Assembly: GCA_016841565.1 (NCBI GenBank)
Contig: JAENYX010000011.1
Span: forward strand, 1 to 64,000
DNA: 64,000 nt
Source of the DNA: Clostridium thermobutyricum
GTDB lineage: Bacteria > Bacillota > Clostridia > Ch29
Reading direction: 5' to 3'
A program made the translations under genes and the position numbers. Below the pieces are notes generated by a model, which ran no database searches, had not been told where the DNA came from, and saw only the letters and a list, made by a program, of their open reading frames with translations. Positions 36,488-47,393 of the stretch are shown here, one piece after another. Every line of letters begins with the position of its first letter. The stretch's first letter is position 1.

Positions 36488-36585
36488 TTGAGAAGTGGGA
36501 AGTGGGATATGCGAAGTGGGATTTTAGTACCGCCCTTAAGCACTGCTAAGATTCCCACCTCTCACATCACACCTCTCACATCCCA
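36488..36585. repeat. Palindromic repeat family, copy 2, just downstream of tuf2
   Basis: Same sequence as 20497-20594 at a constant offset of 15991 bp. Confidence 0.85.
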
Positions 36586-37773
36586 TTACAGTATCTTGGA
36601 TACTACTCCTGCACCTACCGTTCTTCCGCCTTCCCTTATGGCAAAACGGATACCCTCTTCTATAGCAATGGGGATTATAAGCTTTATTGTCATTGTGATG
36701 TTGTCGCCCGGCATGCACATCTCCACACCTTCAGGCAGACTTATACTGCCTGTTACGTCGGTTGTCCTGAAATAAAACTGCGGCCGGTAACCGTTGAAAA
36801 AGGGTGTGTGCCTTCCTCCCTCTTCCTTGGTCAGTACATAAACCTCTGCTTCAAAATGTGTATGCGGTTTTATTGACCCAGGCTTTGCCAATACCTGGCC
36901 CCTTTCTATTTCGTTACGCTGTACTCCCCTTAACAGGGCTCCTATGTTGTCTCCTGCCACCGCCTGGTCAAGAAGCTTTCTGAACATCTCTACTCCCGTT
37001 ACTACTACCGACCTTGACTCTTCGGTAAGTCCCACTATCTCTACCTGGTCCTGTACCTTCAGCGTTCCTCTTTCTATCCTGCCTGTTGCCACTGTTCCCC
37101 TGCCTGTTATGCTGAATACGTCCTCTACCGGCATAAGAAACGGTTTCTCGGTGTCCCTCTCGGGAGTGGGAATGTATTTGTCTACTGCATCCATTAATTC
37201 TATTATGGAGTCTGCCCATTCGCTGTCGGGGTCTTCCAGGGCCTTTAAAGCAGAGCCTTTTATTACCGGTACTTCGTCTCCGGGAAATTTGTATTCGTTT
37301 AGCAGATCCCTAACTTCCATTTCTACCAGCTCTATCAGCTCTTCGTCGTCCACCATGTCGCATTTGTTCAGGTATACCACTATGTATGGCACGTTAACCT
37401 GTCGCGCCAGCAGTATATGCTCTCTTGTCTGCGGCATGGGGCCGTCGGCTGCCGATACCACTATTATTGCTCCGTCCATCTGTGCCGCTCCTGTTATCAT
37501 GTTCTTTACATAGTCGGCATGGCCGGGGCAGTCTACGTGCGCATAGTGCCTGTTTTCTGTCTCATATTCCACATGGGCAGTCGATATTGTTATGCCCCTT
37601 TCCTTCTCTTCCGGTGCCTTGTCTATCTGATCGTACGCCGTCGCGGCTGCTCCGCCCTTCTTTGACAGTACAAAGGTTATTGCCGCTGTCAGCGTCGTCT
37701 TGCCGTGGTCTATGTGACCAATAGTTCCTACGTTTATATGCGGTTTGGTCCTTTCATATTTCGCCTTTCCCAT
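36586..37773 (-). CDS. tuf: Elongation factor Tu (copy 2)
   Basis: Protein identical to copy 1 from [21 protein letters not shown] upstream. Confidence 0.98.
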   Translation of the reverse strand: MGKAKYERTKPHINVGTIGHIDHGKTTLTAAITFVLSKKGGAAATAYDQIDKAPEEKERGITISTAHVEYETENRHYAHVDCPGHADYVKNMITGAAQMDGAIIVVSAADGPMPQTREHILLARQVNVPYIVVYLNKCDMVDDEELIELVEMEVRDLLNEYKFPGDEVPVIKGSALKALEDPDSEWADSIIELMDAVDKYIPTPERDTEKPFLMPVEDVFSITGRGTVATGRIERGTLKVQDQVEIVGLTEESRSVVVTGVEMFRKLLDQAVAGDNIGALLRGVQRNEIERGQVLAKPGSIKPHTHFEAEVYVLTKEEGGRHTPFFNGYRPQFYFRTTDVTGSISLPEGVEMCMPGDNITMTIKLIIPIAIEEGIRFAIREGGRTVGAGVVSKIL

Positions 37774-37841
37774 CCTTCTTTTCTCCTCCTTCATGGTATT
37801 AACCAGGAAACCGTTCCTGGCGTTCCATAATAAAATAAATA

Positions 37842-37917
37842 TGGAGCCCACGGCCGGACTTGAACCGGTGACCTCCGCCTTACCAAGGCGACGCTCTACC
37901 TGCTGAGCTACGTGGGC
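37842..37917 (-). tRNA. tRNA-Thr (anticodon GGT), CCA encoded
   Basis: GCCCACGTAGCTCAGCAGGTAGAGCGTCGCCTTGGTAAGGCGGAGGTCACCGGTTCAAGTCCGGCCGTGGGCTCCA; 7-bp acceptor stem, TTGGTAA anticodon loop. Confidence 0.96.
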
Positions 37918-37963
37918 AAATATTGCTGTCAATATTCTAATCTGTCGGACCCGCCAGTTAATC

Positions 37964-37993
37964 ATTTTACTATATAATACCCCTAGGTGTCAA
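37964..37993 (-). promoter_or_regulatory. Promoter for tRNA-Thr/tuf2
   Basis: Minus strand TTGACA-18 bp-TAAAAT. Confidence 0.65.
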
Positions 37994-38019
37994 GAAATAT
38001 TATTATGTCTATTTATGGC

Positions 38020-38682
38020 CTATTCCCTGGTATTTAGGTATCTTTCCAACTTTCTTTTCACTCTCTGCAAAGCATTGTCTATGGATTTTACATGGCGGTC
38101 CAGATCACAGGCTATTTCCTGGTAGGATTTACCCTGGAGGTAAAACATCAATACTTCCCATTCCAAATCACTCAATATTTCACCTATTTTGCTTTCAATG
38201 TTCACAAATTCTTCCCTGCTAATTATCAGTTCCTCAGGATCAGTCACACGGGTCCCCGAAAGAATATCCAGCAAAGTTCTGTCGGATTCTTCATCATATA
38301 ACGGTTTGTTAAGAGACACATATGAATTCAAAGGAATGTGCTTCTGCCTTGTGGCTGTCTTTATTGCTGTTATTATCTGACGTGTTATACACAATTCCGC
38401 AAAAGCTCTGAAAGACGAAAGCTTGTCCTGCCTGAAATCCCGGATAGCCTTGTACAGGCCGATCATTCCCTCCTGGACTATGTCTTCACGGTCGGCGCCT
38501 ATGAGGAAATATGAGCGGGCCTTGGCCCGTACAAAGTTTTTGTACTTGCTTATCAGGTATTCTGCTGCTTTACAGTTTCCTTCCTTTGCTTGCTGTACAA
38601 TCTCTTCATCAGGCATCATTTCGTAGTGCTTACAAACTAATTCATCGTGGGCTTTTGCTTCCACAAGCATCGCCTCCAGCAA
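38020..38682 (-). CDS. sigH: RNA polymerase sigma-H factor
   Basis: ADREDIVQEGMIGLYKAIRDF, sigma-70 fold; yacP-sigH-rpmG context. Confidence 0.95.
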   Translation of the reverse strand: MLEAMLVEAKAHDELVCKHYEMMPDEEIVQQAKEGNCKAAEYLISKYKNFVRAKARSYFLIGADREDIVQEGMIGLYKAIRDFRQDKLSSFRAFAELCITRQIITAIKTATRQKHIPLNSYVSLNKPLYDEESDRTLLDILSGTRVTDPEELIISREEFVNIESKIGEILSDLEWEVLMFYLQGKSYQEIACDLDRHVKSIDNALQRVKRKLERYLNTRE

Positions 38683-38747
38683 AGGTATTAATAAGCCTTT
38701 AAGTCATACAACTATTATATTTAAGTATTTTTTATTAGTCAAGCCGG

Positions 38748-39281
38748 CTAAGGAGCTTTTCGCCATTTTTGGAGTTTACGCGCCACTTCGGGGGTTAAGC
38801 TGCCGTCCACCGTATTAATATTTCCTTTGTTCTTTTTGATTAATTCCCGCTTTATATCCTTATCATACCCCTCAATAATGCCCCTTAGTTCATTGGCTGA
38901 GATGCGCACTCCGCCCAATGCGAGTATTACCTGTTGCTGCGTCCAGTCCGAGGTTGCCACTCTTACCAGCGCTTTTTTCGCCAATACCGCCACATTTTTC
39001 TCGATAAAGCTGTCGGCGGTCTCCTGCTCCTTCGTATATACCACTTTTATACCATGGGTATATGCAATGCTCCCCTGATTTCCCTTTACCAAATGGCCGT
39101 CAAATACAATTATCACCGTAATGCCTTTGTATGCCTGATACCCTGCCATTATCTCGATAAGCTTATCCCGTGCAGCTTCAATATTATCCTTGCAAAGTTC
39201 TTTAAGAACAGGCCAGTCATTAATTATATTATATCCGTCAACTATTAAGTACTCCCGCATACAATGCCTCCATATGGCCAT
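38748..39281 (-). CDS. NYN domain RNase-like protein (YacP)
   Basis: EYLIVDGYNIINDWPVL...VVYTKEQETADSFIEK. Confidence 0.92.
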   Translation of the reverse strand: MAIWRHCMREYLIVDGYNIINDWPVLKELCKDNIEAARDKLIEIMAGYQAYKGITVIIVFDGHLVKGNQGSIAYTHGIKVVYTKEQETADSFIEKNVAVLAKKALVRVATSDWTQQQVILALGGVRISANELRGIIEGYDKDIKRELIKKNKGNINTVDGSLTPEVARKLQKWRKAP

Positions 39282-39284
39282 TTC

Positions 39285-40043
39285 TTATTTGAACTCCCTT
39301 TGCCTGAGCACCTCATATAACAAAACCCCCGCCGCTACCGATACATTAAGCGAAGAAATATCACCCTTCATGGGCACACTGACTATAAAGTCGCACTTCT
39401 CCTTAACCAGACGGCTGATTCCCTTGCCCTCGCTCCCTACCACCAAAGCAAGAGGCCCTTTAAGGTCGGTGCTGTACATTTCCTGACCGTCCATATCGGC
39501 TCCGGCTATCCACAGACCCATATCTTTCATCTGCTCAAGGGTGCGTGCTATGTTTGTCACCTGAACCACCGGAAGGTACTCGGTAGCTCCGGCTGCAGAC
39601 TTGACCACAACAGGTGTTACCCCTACGGCATTCCTTTTGGGAATTATTATGCCATGGGCGCCGCTGCAATAAGCCGTCCTTATTATTGCACCAAGGTTAT
39701 GCGGATCGTTTATTTTATCAAGAACCACCACCAGCGGTTCTTGGCTCCGGCTGCGTGCTCTGTCAATAATAACCTCCGGTCCCCCGGCATAACGGTATTT
39801 GGCGACAAGGGCAATGATTCCCTGATGGGCTCCTGTTTGGGACAGCCGGTCCAACTGTCCTCTGTCGACATACTCCACCCGTAGCCCCAAGTCCTTTGCC
39901 TGCTTAATTATTTTGTTTCCGGAATGGTCCAGCCCCTTGGCTGCAACAAGTTTTTTGATACTCCTCCGGGACTTCAGTATTTCAATAACGGGGTTCCTGC
40001 CTTCCACCGTATCATATCCCTGACTCAAATCTTCTTTGTCCAA
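39285..40043 (-). CDS. rlmB: 23S rRNA (guanosine-2'-O-)-methyltransferase RlmB; TTG start
   Basis: EGRNPVIEILKSRRSI...SpoU motifs; GGGAGGGATTGATTGTTTGGAC indicates TTG start. Confidence 0.93.
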   Translation of the reverse strand: MDKEDLSQGYDTVEGRNPVIEILKSRRSIKKLVAAKGLDHSGNKIIKQAKDLGLRVEYVDRGQLDRLSQTGAHQGIIALVAKYRYAGGPEVIIDRARSRSQEPLVVVLDKINDPHNLGAIIRTAYCSGAHGIIIPKRNAVGVTPVVVKSAAGATEYLPVVQVTNIARTLEQMKDMGLWIAGADMDGQEMYSTDLKGPLALVVGSEGKGISRLVKEKCDFIVSVPMKGDISSLNVSVAAGVLLYEVLRQREFK

Positions 40044-40229
40044 ACAATCAATCCCTCCCGTCCTGTCATTTCCCTGATAATATCAGTATGTCCTTCCAGC
40101 CGGCCGATAATCACCGGTTTTTGTACCCCGATGCAGCGTCGGTTTGCTCCCCCCGGCTCTTACGGTCGCTGGCGCTGGGATTGGTACTACTAACCATCGG
40201 CGGGCAAAAACATCCCCCCGACGGAAGTT

Positions 40230-41018
40230 TCACTGGCAGTTCCTTCTATATTTATCCCGTACCTCTGACGTTTGCCCGCAGGTCATTTTACCTTCGGGGC
40301 AGGGGCCTGTCAGACATCCGGGGCCGGCATTCTTGAACAGTATGGGGGCCGCCCTCCTTACCTGTCTAAGCATTTCCTCGGCTAGCTGCCTGATCTCCCA
40401 TTGTGCCCTGTTGCAGCACCTTAGACGGAAGAAATTATACAAAGCCCTGGCGTTCATGGTAAAAATAATCTTGGTTTCACAGGCATTGGGAAATACATAC
40501 CTCGCATCTTCGATGGCCATTTTCTCCGCTGCCTGGTGAATGGCTTTCTCATCCCTACCGCCTTCCTTTTTTAATGTCTCATAGTGTTGTTTATAGAGCA
40601 TATCAACCAACTCATTGTAATACCTCTGATCCTCCTCCATGGCCTTTTTAAATAATTCCCTTGCTTCGGGGTTACCGTCGATATGATGAGGTATTATATA
40701 TTCAAACTGATCCAGCCTGACATATCTTTGAGACTGCTGCGAGTAGCTGGCTATTCTGTGTCTTACCAATTGGTGGGTAAGCACTCTGCTTACACCTTCC
40801 ACCGCAAAGGTAAAGGATGCATGTTCAATGGGAGATTGATGTCCCATTTCAATCAACAGGTTTAGAAACCTGTCAACCTTGTCCTGCGACAGGCCGTCCA
40901 GTATATCCTCAGCCCCCACCCTTGAATAACAAAGTCTTGCAGCAGCAGAAACAAGCTTGTCGGGCTCCGGTGTATACCCGATTAGCTTAACCCTTGGTTT
41001 TAACATTCTGTCCTCCAC
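40230..41018 (-). CDS. thyX: FAD-dependent thymidylate synthase
   Basis: [33 protein letters not shown] (RHR motif). Confidence 0.97.
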   Translation of the reverse strand: MEDRMLKPRVKLIGYTPEPDKLVSAAARLCYSRVGAEDILDGLSQDKVDRFLNLLIEMGHQSPIEHASFTFAVEGVSRVLTHQLVRHRIASYSQQSQRYVRLDQFEYIIPHHIDGNPEARELFKKAMEEDQRYYNELVDMLYKQHYETLKKEGGRDEKAIHQAAEKMAIEDARYVFPNACETKIIFTMNARALYNFFRLRCCNRAQWEIRQLAEEMLRQVRRAAPILFKNAGPGCLTGPCPEGKMTCGQTSEVRDKYRRNCQ

Positions 41019-41028
41019 CCCCTGGAAG

Positions 41029-41460
41029 TTATTTATTGTTCAAACAAAAAAAATCATAGGATTTATCCAATATATACATTAATCTATCCATGTCTCCCTT
41101 AATAAACAGGTATCCCACCAGGGCTTCAAAACCGGTAGCGTACCTGTACTGAATAATATGTGCGTTTTTGGGTGACGTACCGGACTTTGCATTCCTTCCC
41201 CTTTTAACCACAGCCCTTTCACTTTCCTCCAACTCCTCCCATATGCCGTGTATTATATCGCTCTGGGATGAAGCCCTAACAAAGTTTACCGTTAACCGGT
41301 GCAGCTTCTGGGTCGGTAGCCGGACATTATCTGTTATCACTCTTTGTCTTATATAAAGCTCGAAACAGGCATCGCCAACGTATGCCAAAACCAGCGGAGA
41401 AAGCGCTTTATAATCAATTTCCTTATTAATGGCCAACAACCCCTTAAGGTATTCCTCCAT
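41029..41460 (-). CDS. mrnC: Mini-ribonuclease III
   Basis: [23 protein letters not shown]; follows cysS. Confidence 0.95.
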   Translation of the reverse strand: MEEYLKGLLAINKEIDYKALSPLVLAYVGDACFELYIRQRVITDNVRLPTQKLHRLTVNFVRASSQSDIIHGIWEELEESERAVVKRGRNAKSGTSPKNAHIIQYRYATGFEALVGYLFIKGDMDRLMYILDKSYDFFCLNNK

Positions 41461-41515
41461 GTCCGGTCCAACCCCTTATTTCAGATGACTCGGGGGCTTT
41501 CGCCCCTGAACGGTT

Positions 41516-42916
41516 CTACTGAATAATCCTTTTCCATTTGACGCCCTGTGGAGTATCCTCTATAATAATGCCCCTTTCCCTGAGCTCATCTCTTATCTTG
41601 TCTGCAAGAGGCCAGTCCTTCTGCCCCCTCGCTTTTTCCCTGTCAGCCACAAGTCTTTCTATATCCTGGTCCAGTTTTTCCTCCTGCTTGACCAACAGTC
41701 CCAGAACTCCGACAAACTTCATTATAAATCCAAGGGCCTGCTGCGCAAAAGCAGCCGATGTTTCCCCTTTGATGCACGTATTTATATCCCTGACCAGTTC
41801 AAAAATTACCGCCAGAGCATCAGCCGTGTTAAGATCATCCTCCATAGCTTCTTCAAATCTATTTCTATAACCCTCCAGCTGTTTTGTCTTTTCTTTCTCT
41901 GCCAGGTCCATCTGTGTTCTGTCTGCGTTTCTTATAATATGCTCCAAATCCCTTTTGGCATTGTATAACCTGAGCAGTCCGCTTCTGGCCTGTTCAAACA
42001 TCTCACGGCTGAAGTTGACCGGATTCCTATAGTGGGCCGACAGCATAAAAAACCTGATTGTCTCAAGGTCATACTCCCGGCTTATATCCCTGATTGTAAA
42101 AAAGTTGCCAAGGGACTTGGACATTTTTTGATTCTCGATATTAATAAATCCATTGTGCAGCCAATACCTCGCAAAGGGCTTACCCGTCGCTCCCTCAGAT
42201 TGGGCAATTTCATTTTCGTGGTGCGGGAAAATCAGATCCTGACCCCCTGCATGGATGTCTATGGTTTGGCCAAGGTATTTGGTTGACATGGCAGAGCACT
42301 CAATATGCCACCCAGGTCTTCCCTTGCCCCAGGGGCTGTCCCAGGCAGGTTCGCCGGGTTTTTGTTTTTTCCACAACGCAAAATCCGCAGGGTTTTTCTT
42401 GTTGGTATCAACCTCCACCCTTGCACCGGCATTGAGGTCTTCAAGATTCTGTCTTGATAATTTGCCGTATCCGGGAAACTTACGGGTATCAAAATATACT
42501 CCATCCTCGGCGGTATATGCCAGACCTTTCTCCTCCAGCATGCAAATAACGTCTATTATCTCGCGTATATGCTCGGTAGCCTTGGGATGAACGGTAGCCC
42601 TCTTAATGCCCAGTCTGTCGGCATCCTTGAAGTACTCGTTTATATATCTCTCGGAAATCTCCTGCATAGTGGTATTTTCATCGGCGGCCCTTTTTATAAT
42701 CTTGTCATCTACGTCGGTAAAATTCTGCACATAGGTCACCTCGTACCCTTTATACTCCAGATATCTTCGCAGAACATCAAAGACTATGAAGGGCCGGGCA
42801 TTGCCTATATGAAAAAAGTCATACACGGTAGGGCCGCAGACATACATGCCTACCCTGCCCTGTTCCAAGGGCACGAAATCCTCCTTTTTTCTGGTTAAAG
42901 TGTTGTACAATTTCAA
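41516..42916 (-). CDS. cysS: Cysteinyl-tRNA synthetase
   Basis: [23 protein letters not shown]. Confidence 0.98.
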   Translation of the reverse strand: MKLYNTLTRKKEDFVPLEQGRVGMYVCGPTVYDFFHIGNARPFIVFDVLRRYLEYKGYEVTYVQNFTDVDDKIIKRAADENTTMQEISERYINEYFKDADRLGIKRATVHPKATEHIREIIDVICMLEEKGLAYTAEDGVYFDTRKFPGYGKLSRQNLEDLNAGARVEVDTNKKNPADFALWKKQKPGEPAWDSPWGKGRPGWHIECSAMSTKYLGQTIDIHAGGQDLIFPHHENEIAQSEGATGKPFARYWLHNGFINIENQKMSKSLGNFFTIRDISREYDLETIRFFMLSAHYRNPVNFSREMFEQARSGLLRLYNAKRDLEHIIRNADRTQMDLAEKEKTKQLEGYRNRFEEAMEDDLNTADALAVIFELVRDINTCIKGETSAAFAQQALGFIMKFVGVLGLLVKQEEKLDQDIERLVADREKARGQKDWPLADKIRDELRERGIIIEDTPQGVKWKRIIQ

Positions 42917-42933
42917 GGCCCTTACTCCTCTCC

Positions 42934-44397
42934 CTAAACATAATTGTTTAATATATGATCTATACGGGCTAACAGCTTATCCCTGCCCAGCAGTAAAAAG
43001 GTTTTTACCAGATCGGGGCCATGACACTGTCCTGTCACCGCAACTCTAACCGGCATAAAAAGCTGCTTACCCTTTATTCCTGTTTCCTTCTGCAGTACCT
43101 TGAATATTCCCGAACAGAATTCTTCGTCTATACTCGGTGCTTTTTCTATGGTGCTCTTTAGCAGACTTAGCAAACCAGGAACCTGCTCCCCTCTTAGCGC
43201 CTCCAACGCCTGGTCGTTTTCAGGAGTAAGCCCATCGTCAAAGAATATCCTTACCCTGTCGGTAACATCGGATATTTTAACAAGGCTGTCCTGTACAGTT
43301 GCTATCATCAGTTCCAGCCACTCCGCTTTTTCAGTTGCCTGCTGCTGTGTCAATAACCCCTCTCTAATAAGATATGGCTCAGCCAACCCGGCTATTCTTG
43401 CGGTATCGGCTTCTTTTATGTAATGGGCGTTTATCCAGTTCAACTTGTCTATGTCAAAAACGGGGTTGGCTCTGGTCACTTTGTCCAATCTGAACTGTTC
43501 AACAATCTCGTCTCTGCTGAGCAGCTCCCTGTCGCCCTCCGGCGACCAGCTTAGCAATGCCAGATAGTTGAACAAAGCCTCGGGAAGATACCCTTCCTCC
43601 CTGTATTGTCCTATATATGTATTCCCGTGCCTTTTGCTCAGCTTTGTCCTGTCGGGTCCCAGTATTAAAGGTGCATGGGCAAATGCCGGCTTATCCCATC
43701 CCAGAGCATCATATACAAGTATTTGCTTGGGAGTATTGGTAAGATGATCTTCTCCCCTTATAACATGTGTAATATCCATTAGATGGTCATCTATAACGGC
43801 TGAAAAATTATAGGTAGGCATCCCGTCCGATTTGCGTATAACCATATCCCCGCCAAGGGTATCCGAATTTATCTCTATCCTGCCCTTAACCATATCCTCA
43901 AATATAATCGGTTTGTCGGATGCAATTTTAAATCTGATGGTAGCCGGCTTTCCTTCCTTCAGGTAGGCTTCAACTTCATCGGAGGTAAGCTTGCGGCACC
44001 GCCCCGAATACCTTGGAGAACTGGATTGGCCTGCCGTCTGCTTTTTATCAAGCTCCAGCTCTTCAGGGGTACAGAAGCAATAATACGCCTTTCCTTCCCG
44101 TATTAACTTTTCATAATACTGGTTGTAAATATCCAGCCTTTCGCTCTGTCGGTACGGGCTATACTCTCCACCCTTATCAGGGCCTTCGCTCCACTCTATC
44201 CCCAACCAGTGCAGCTCTTCGTATATAAGCTTCTCATATTGGGACGAAGACCGCTGCAAATCGGTGTCCTCAATCCTCAATACCATGGTATTCTTATCTT
44301 GGTCGTTTTTAACAAACAGGTAATTAAATAAAGCCGTTCTTATGTTCCCTATATGGATGGGTCCGGTAGGACTTGGTGCAAACCTTGCTCTTGCCAT
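42934..44397 (-). CDS. gltX: Glutamyl-tRNA synthetase
   Basis: [31 protein letters not shown]; start at 44397 preceded by TTAAGGAGG. Confidence 0.97.
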   Translation of the reverse strand: MARARFAPSPTGPIHIGNIRTALFNYLFVKNDQDKNTMVLRIEDTDLQRSSSQYEKLIYEELHWLGIEWSEGPDKGGEYSPYRQSERLDIYNQYYEKLIREGKAYYCFCTPEELELDKKQTAGQSSSPRYSGRCRKLTSDEVEAYLKEGKPATIRFKIASDKPIIFEDMVKGRIEINSDTLGGDMVIRKSDGMPTYNFSAVIDDHLMDITHVIRGEDHLTNTPKQILVYDALGWDKPAFAHAPLILGPDRTKLSKRHGNTYIGQYREEGYLPEALFNYLALLSWSPEGDRELLSRDEIVEQFRLDKVTRANPVFDIDKLNWINAHYIKEADTARIAGLAEPYLIREGLLTQQQATEKAEWLELMIATVQDSLVKISDVTDRVRIFFDDGLTPENDQALEALRGEQVPGLLSLLKSTIEKAPSIDEEFCSGIFKVLQKETGIKGKQLFMPVRVAVTGQCHGPDLVKTFLLLGRDKLLARIDHILNNYV

Positions 44398-44416
44398 GAT
44401 TGTTGCCTCCTTAATT

Positions 44417-44513
44417 GAAATGTGAGAGGTCAGAGGTGTGAGGTGAGATTTTGGCATTGCTTTTAAACACTACTAAAATTCTCACATCCCACATCATACA
44501 TTCCACTTCCCAG
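44417..44513. repeat. Palindromic repeat family, copy 3, in gltX leader
   Basis: gaaatgtgagaggtcagaggtgtgaggtgagattttggca...tactaaaattctcacatcccacatcatacattccacttccc; diverged relative of the tuf-linked repeat, opposite orientation. Confidence 0.75.
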
Positions 44514-44727
44514 ATGAATGCCCCCGATTGATAGTCTTTCGGGCCGAATTACAGATCACAGTTTTTAGTTAATAGTTCACAACTCGCCGTTTTCAAGGAC
44601 TAGCTTAATGGAATATTAATTTCAGGTCATAAGTTAGCAGCTTGCGAACATTAAACAACGCAACAGTGTTTCCTCCTAAGACTTCCTGATTACTGATGTA
44701 TTGGAGAATGCGGCGGTTGCAGAACCG

Positions 44728-44810
44728 TACCCGCATCCCACAGACACAGACACAAGAACCGTCCCCGTGTCTTTCCGTGTCTTCTCCCCGTGTCTTTCTG
44801 CTATATTATA
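44728..44810. repeat. Iterated/inverted GACACGGGGA repeat in gltX leader
   Basis: cagacacagacacaagaaccgtccccgtgtctttccgtgtcttctccccgtgtcttt; hairpin-forming. Confidence 0.65.
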
Positions 44811-44834
44811 CCACTTGCTCTTCCGTCTCTTCAA
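44805..44834 (-). promoter_or_regulatory. Putative gltX promoter
   Basis: Minus strand TTGAAG-18 bp-TATAAT. Confidence 0.55.
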
Positions 44835-44879
44835 CCTTAGCAATGGGACATTATGGGTACTTCCGACCAATACTCCGGC

Positions 44880-45362
44880 CTAAGCCGGTGACAGTAATAC
44901 TGCCGCCTGGGCTGCTATACCCTCTCCCCTTCCGGCAAAACCCATACCCTCGGTTGTTGTAGCCTTCACGCTTACACAGGATATATCCATGTCGAGACTC
45001 CGGGCTATATTGCTCTCCATCCGGGGAATATATACCCGCATTTTTGGCCGCTCTGCAATTATTATACTGTCAACATTACAGATCCTATACCCCGCATTAT
45101 AAAGTTTGTCCCTTACCTCTCCAAGTAATACCAAGCTGTCAATCCCCGCAAAAGTCCCATTGGTATCGGGAAAATGTTCCCCTATGTCTCCCATGGCTGC
45201 CGCACCAAGCAAAGCATCCATAATGGCATGCACCAGTACATCGGCATCCGAATGGCCTTCCAGACCCTTATGGTACTCAATGTTTACTCCGCCTATTATA
45301 AGTGCTCTCCCCTCAATAAGCCTGTGGGCATCATACCCTATCCCTATTCTGTTCAAAATCAA
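44880..45362 (-). CDS. ispF: 2-C-methyl-D-erythritol 2,4-cyclodiphosphate synthase
   Basis: RIGIGYDAHRLIEGRALIIGGVNI...HSDADVLVHAIMDALLGA. Confidence 0.98.
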   Translation of the reverse strand: MILNRIGIGYDAHRLIEGRALIIGGVNIEYHKGLEGHSDADVLVHAIMDALLGAAAMGDIGEHFPDTNGTFAGIDSLVLLGEVRDKLYNAGYRICNVDSIIIAERPKMRVYIPRMESNIARSLDMDISCVSVKATTTEGMGFAGRGEGIAAQAAVLLSPA

Positions 45363-46060
45363 CTCCTCCCTTCCATAAGGATACCGGCCAAAAGGAGATC
45401 CTCCGGGGTGGTAATTTTTATGTTGTCATATCTGCCTCCATACAGTTTAGCGCTATATCCATAATTCTCAAGAAGCGCCAAATCATCGGTAGCCTCTATG
45501 CCCTCCCGGGCCGCTCTCCTATGGACCTCTTTGATGGCCTCGCACAGGAAACACTGCGGAGTTTGAACCGCCCTAAGCTTTTCTCTTTCAAGGGTTCTTT
45601 CCACCACTTCTCCCCTGCCCACCATTTTCACAGTATCCTTGACCGGTACAGCACAGGCCGTTCCGTCCAGGCCTTGCTCCAAGAGCAGCTCTATTCCCTC
45701 CTCAATCAGGCCGGGATGGATAATGGGACGCGCTCCGTCATGTATTATCACAATCCCGTCTTCAACGGCTTCCAGCCCCCGGGACACCGATTGCTGCCGG
45801 GTCGGTCCCCCCGGCAAAACATCCGTCACCTTTGTTAAAGAGAATTTGCTTACTATGTTTTCCCTGCAGTGGGCAATATCCTCCCGGCCGGAAACTACAA
45901 CAACAGCATCCACCAACTCACATTTTTGAAAAGCGGCCAGTGTATGGGCAAGAACCGGCTTATCCTTCAGCACAAGAAACTGTTTATTTGTCGGGCTTTT
46001 CATCCTGCTGCCTTTGCCCGCTGCCGCAATTACGGCAGTAACCTTGTAACTCCTGTACAT
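45359..46060 (-). CDS. ispD: 2-C-methyl-D-erythritol 4-phosphate cytidylyltransferase
   Basis: VIAAAGKGSRM...HDGARPI. Confidence 0.97.
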   Translation of the reverse strand: MYRSYKVTAVIAAAGKGSRMKSPTNKQFLVLKDKPVLAHTLAAFQKCELVDAVVVVSGREDIAHCRENIVSKFSLTKVTDVLPGGPTRQQSVSRGLEAVEDGIVIIHDGARPIIHPGLIEEGIELLLEQGLDGTACAVPVKDTVKMVGRGEVVERTLEREKLRAVQTPQCFLCEAIKEVHRRAAREGIEATDDLALLENYGYSAKLYGGRYDNIKITTPEDLLLAGILMEGRS

Positions 46061-46121
46061 AATATTGTCACCTCTGGAAAAGAAAATTCGTCATTCTATG
46101 GACCAATCCCTTTTCTGACAT

Positions 46122-46151
46122 TAAAAAAACTCTGCCCCTAAAGGCAGAGTC
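46122..46151 (-). terminator. Terminator after PIN/TRAM gene
   Basis: Minus strand ACTCTGCCTTTAGGGGCAGAGTTTTTTTAA. Confidence 0.88.
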
Positions 46152-46152
46152 T

Positions 46153-47268
46153 TTAAACGGCTTTATTATCCAAGGCATTTTTGGGCTTTGCAAATATCAT
46201 CCTGCCGGCAGCTGTCTGAAGTACGCTGGTAACCATTACTCCGATTGATTCTCCGATGTGTTTTTTGCCTCCGTCTACTACAATCATGGTTCCATCATCC
46301 AGATAAGCTACTCCCTGCCCGGATTCCTTCCCATCCTTGATAACCTGTACAACCATTTCTTCTCCCGGCAGTACTACAGGCTTAACAGCATTAGCCAGTT
46401 CATTGATGTTCAGGACAGGCACTCCCTGAAATTCCGCCACCTTGTTTAGGTTAAAGTCATTTGTAACCACCTTGCCCCTTAGCATCTGCGCAAGCTTAAG
46501 GAGTTTGGTGTCCACTTCGGCTGTATCATCAAAGGGCTTATCATATATCTGAACAGGGATATCAAGCTCCTTCTGTATTTTATTGAGTATGTCCAAGCCT
46601 CTCCTACCCCTGTTGCGTTTCAAGGTATCAGACGAATCGGCAATATGTCTCAGTTCCTCCAGAACAAATCCCGGTATTATTAGAGGTCCTTCAACAAACC
46701 CGGTCTTGCATATATCGGCGATCCTCCCGTCAATTATAACGCTGGTATCCAGAATCTTGGGTTTAACAGTTCCTTCGTTCTTATGCGATCTCTCCTTTAT
46801 ACCCAGCTTTTTGAGGGATTGGACTACAGCTCCCAGATCATCCGTTTTCCTTGTGGCAATTCTAATTCCCAGATAACCCAACGCTATATTGACCAATACC
46901 ATAACAATACTGCCCAGCCAGGGAATGGGTATAATAGCAAGCGGTCTAATGAACAGATTCGCTATTATTAACCCTAGTATCAGCCCCACCGATCCCAACA
47001 GTATGTCGCTGGTGGGAATGGTCTGTAAAGTATTTTCAATAATTCCTGTAGCCTTCCAACCCAATTTAATAATCCAGGGAGAAATCAGAAAGAAAATGAA
47101 GCCGAATAGTAAAGCACCTATCACGTAGTAGACAATACTTGCTGTTCCTTCCGGCAGTATCCCGAAAATCTTGTTTACCGCCAGCACATCTCCCAAAACG
47201 TAGGCCAGTTGATAGCCAATAACTATCCCAGCCGTAGTCAATAATCCCCTAATTAACTTTTTTACCAT
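46153..47268 (-). CDS. PIN/TRAM domain protein (YacL-like)
   Basis: N-terminal TMs, [17 protein letters not shown] motif, C-terminal TRAM. Confidence 0.95.
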   Translation of the reverse strand: MVKKLIRGLLTTAGIVIGYQLAYVLGDVLAVNKIFGILPEGTASIVYYVIGALLFGFIFFLISPWIIKLGWKATGIIENTLQTIPTSDILLGSVGLILGLIIANLFIRPLAIIPIPWLGSIVMVLVNIALGYLGIRIATRKTDDLGAVVQSLKKLGIKERSHKNEGTVKPKILDTSVIIDGRIADICKTGFVEGPLIIPGFVLEELRHIADSSDTLKRNRGRRGLDILNKIQKELDIPVQIYDKPFDDTAEVDTKLLKLAQMLRGKVVTNDFNLNKVAEFQGVPVLNINELANAVKPVVLPGEEMVVQVIKDGKESGQGVAYLDDGTMIVVDGGKKHIGESIGVMVTSVLQTAAGRMIFAKPKNALDNKAV

Positions 47269-47393
47269 TAACTCTTACTCACCTCCTTCTTTGATTATTG
47301 CCACTTATACTTATTTTATAACCTAATATAGTCACCCTGCAATATTAAACATAAAAAAGTCTTAAACATGACATTTATTTTTTTGTGCCGGCC

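Noticed and set aside
36586-37965. 459 aa tuf ORF with an N-terminal extension
   Set aside because: The extension reads through tRNA-Thr(GGT) and the SD; the real start is [12 protein letters not shown] at 37773.
40044-40180. Possible small ORF EPGGANRRCIGVQKPVIIGRLEGHTDIIREMTGREGLIVWTKKI upstream of rlmB
   Set aside because: Open frame of about 45 codons but no credible start or SD; only a weak GTG; likely chance.
42934-44457. gltX starting at [21 protein letters not shown]
   Set aside because: The extension is translation of the palindromic repeat; SD TTAAGGAGG and family alignment support MARARF at 44397.
44728-44810. Iterated GACACGGGGA units considered as a CRISPR-like array
   Set aside because: Units are short, irregular and without uniform spacers; forms a hairpin; no cas genes.
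44398-44880. T-box riboswitch upstream of gltX
   Set aside because: No T-box bulge (GGTGG-type) sequence or associated terminator/antiterminator could be found by eye.
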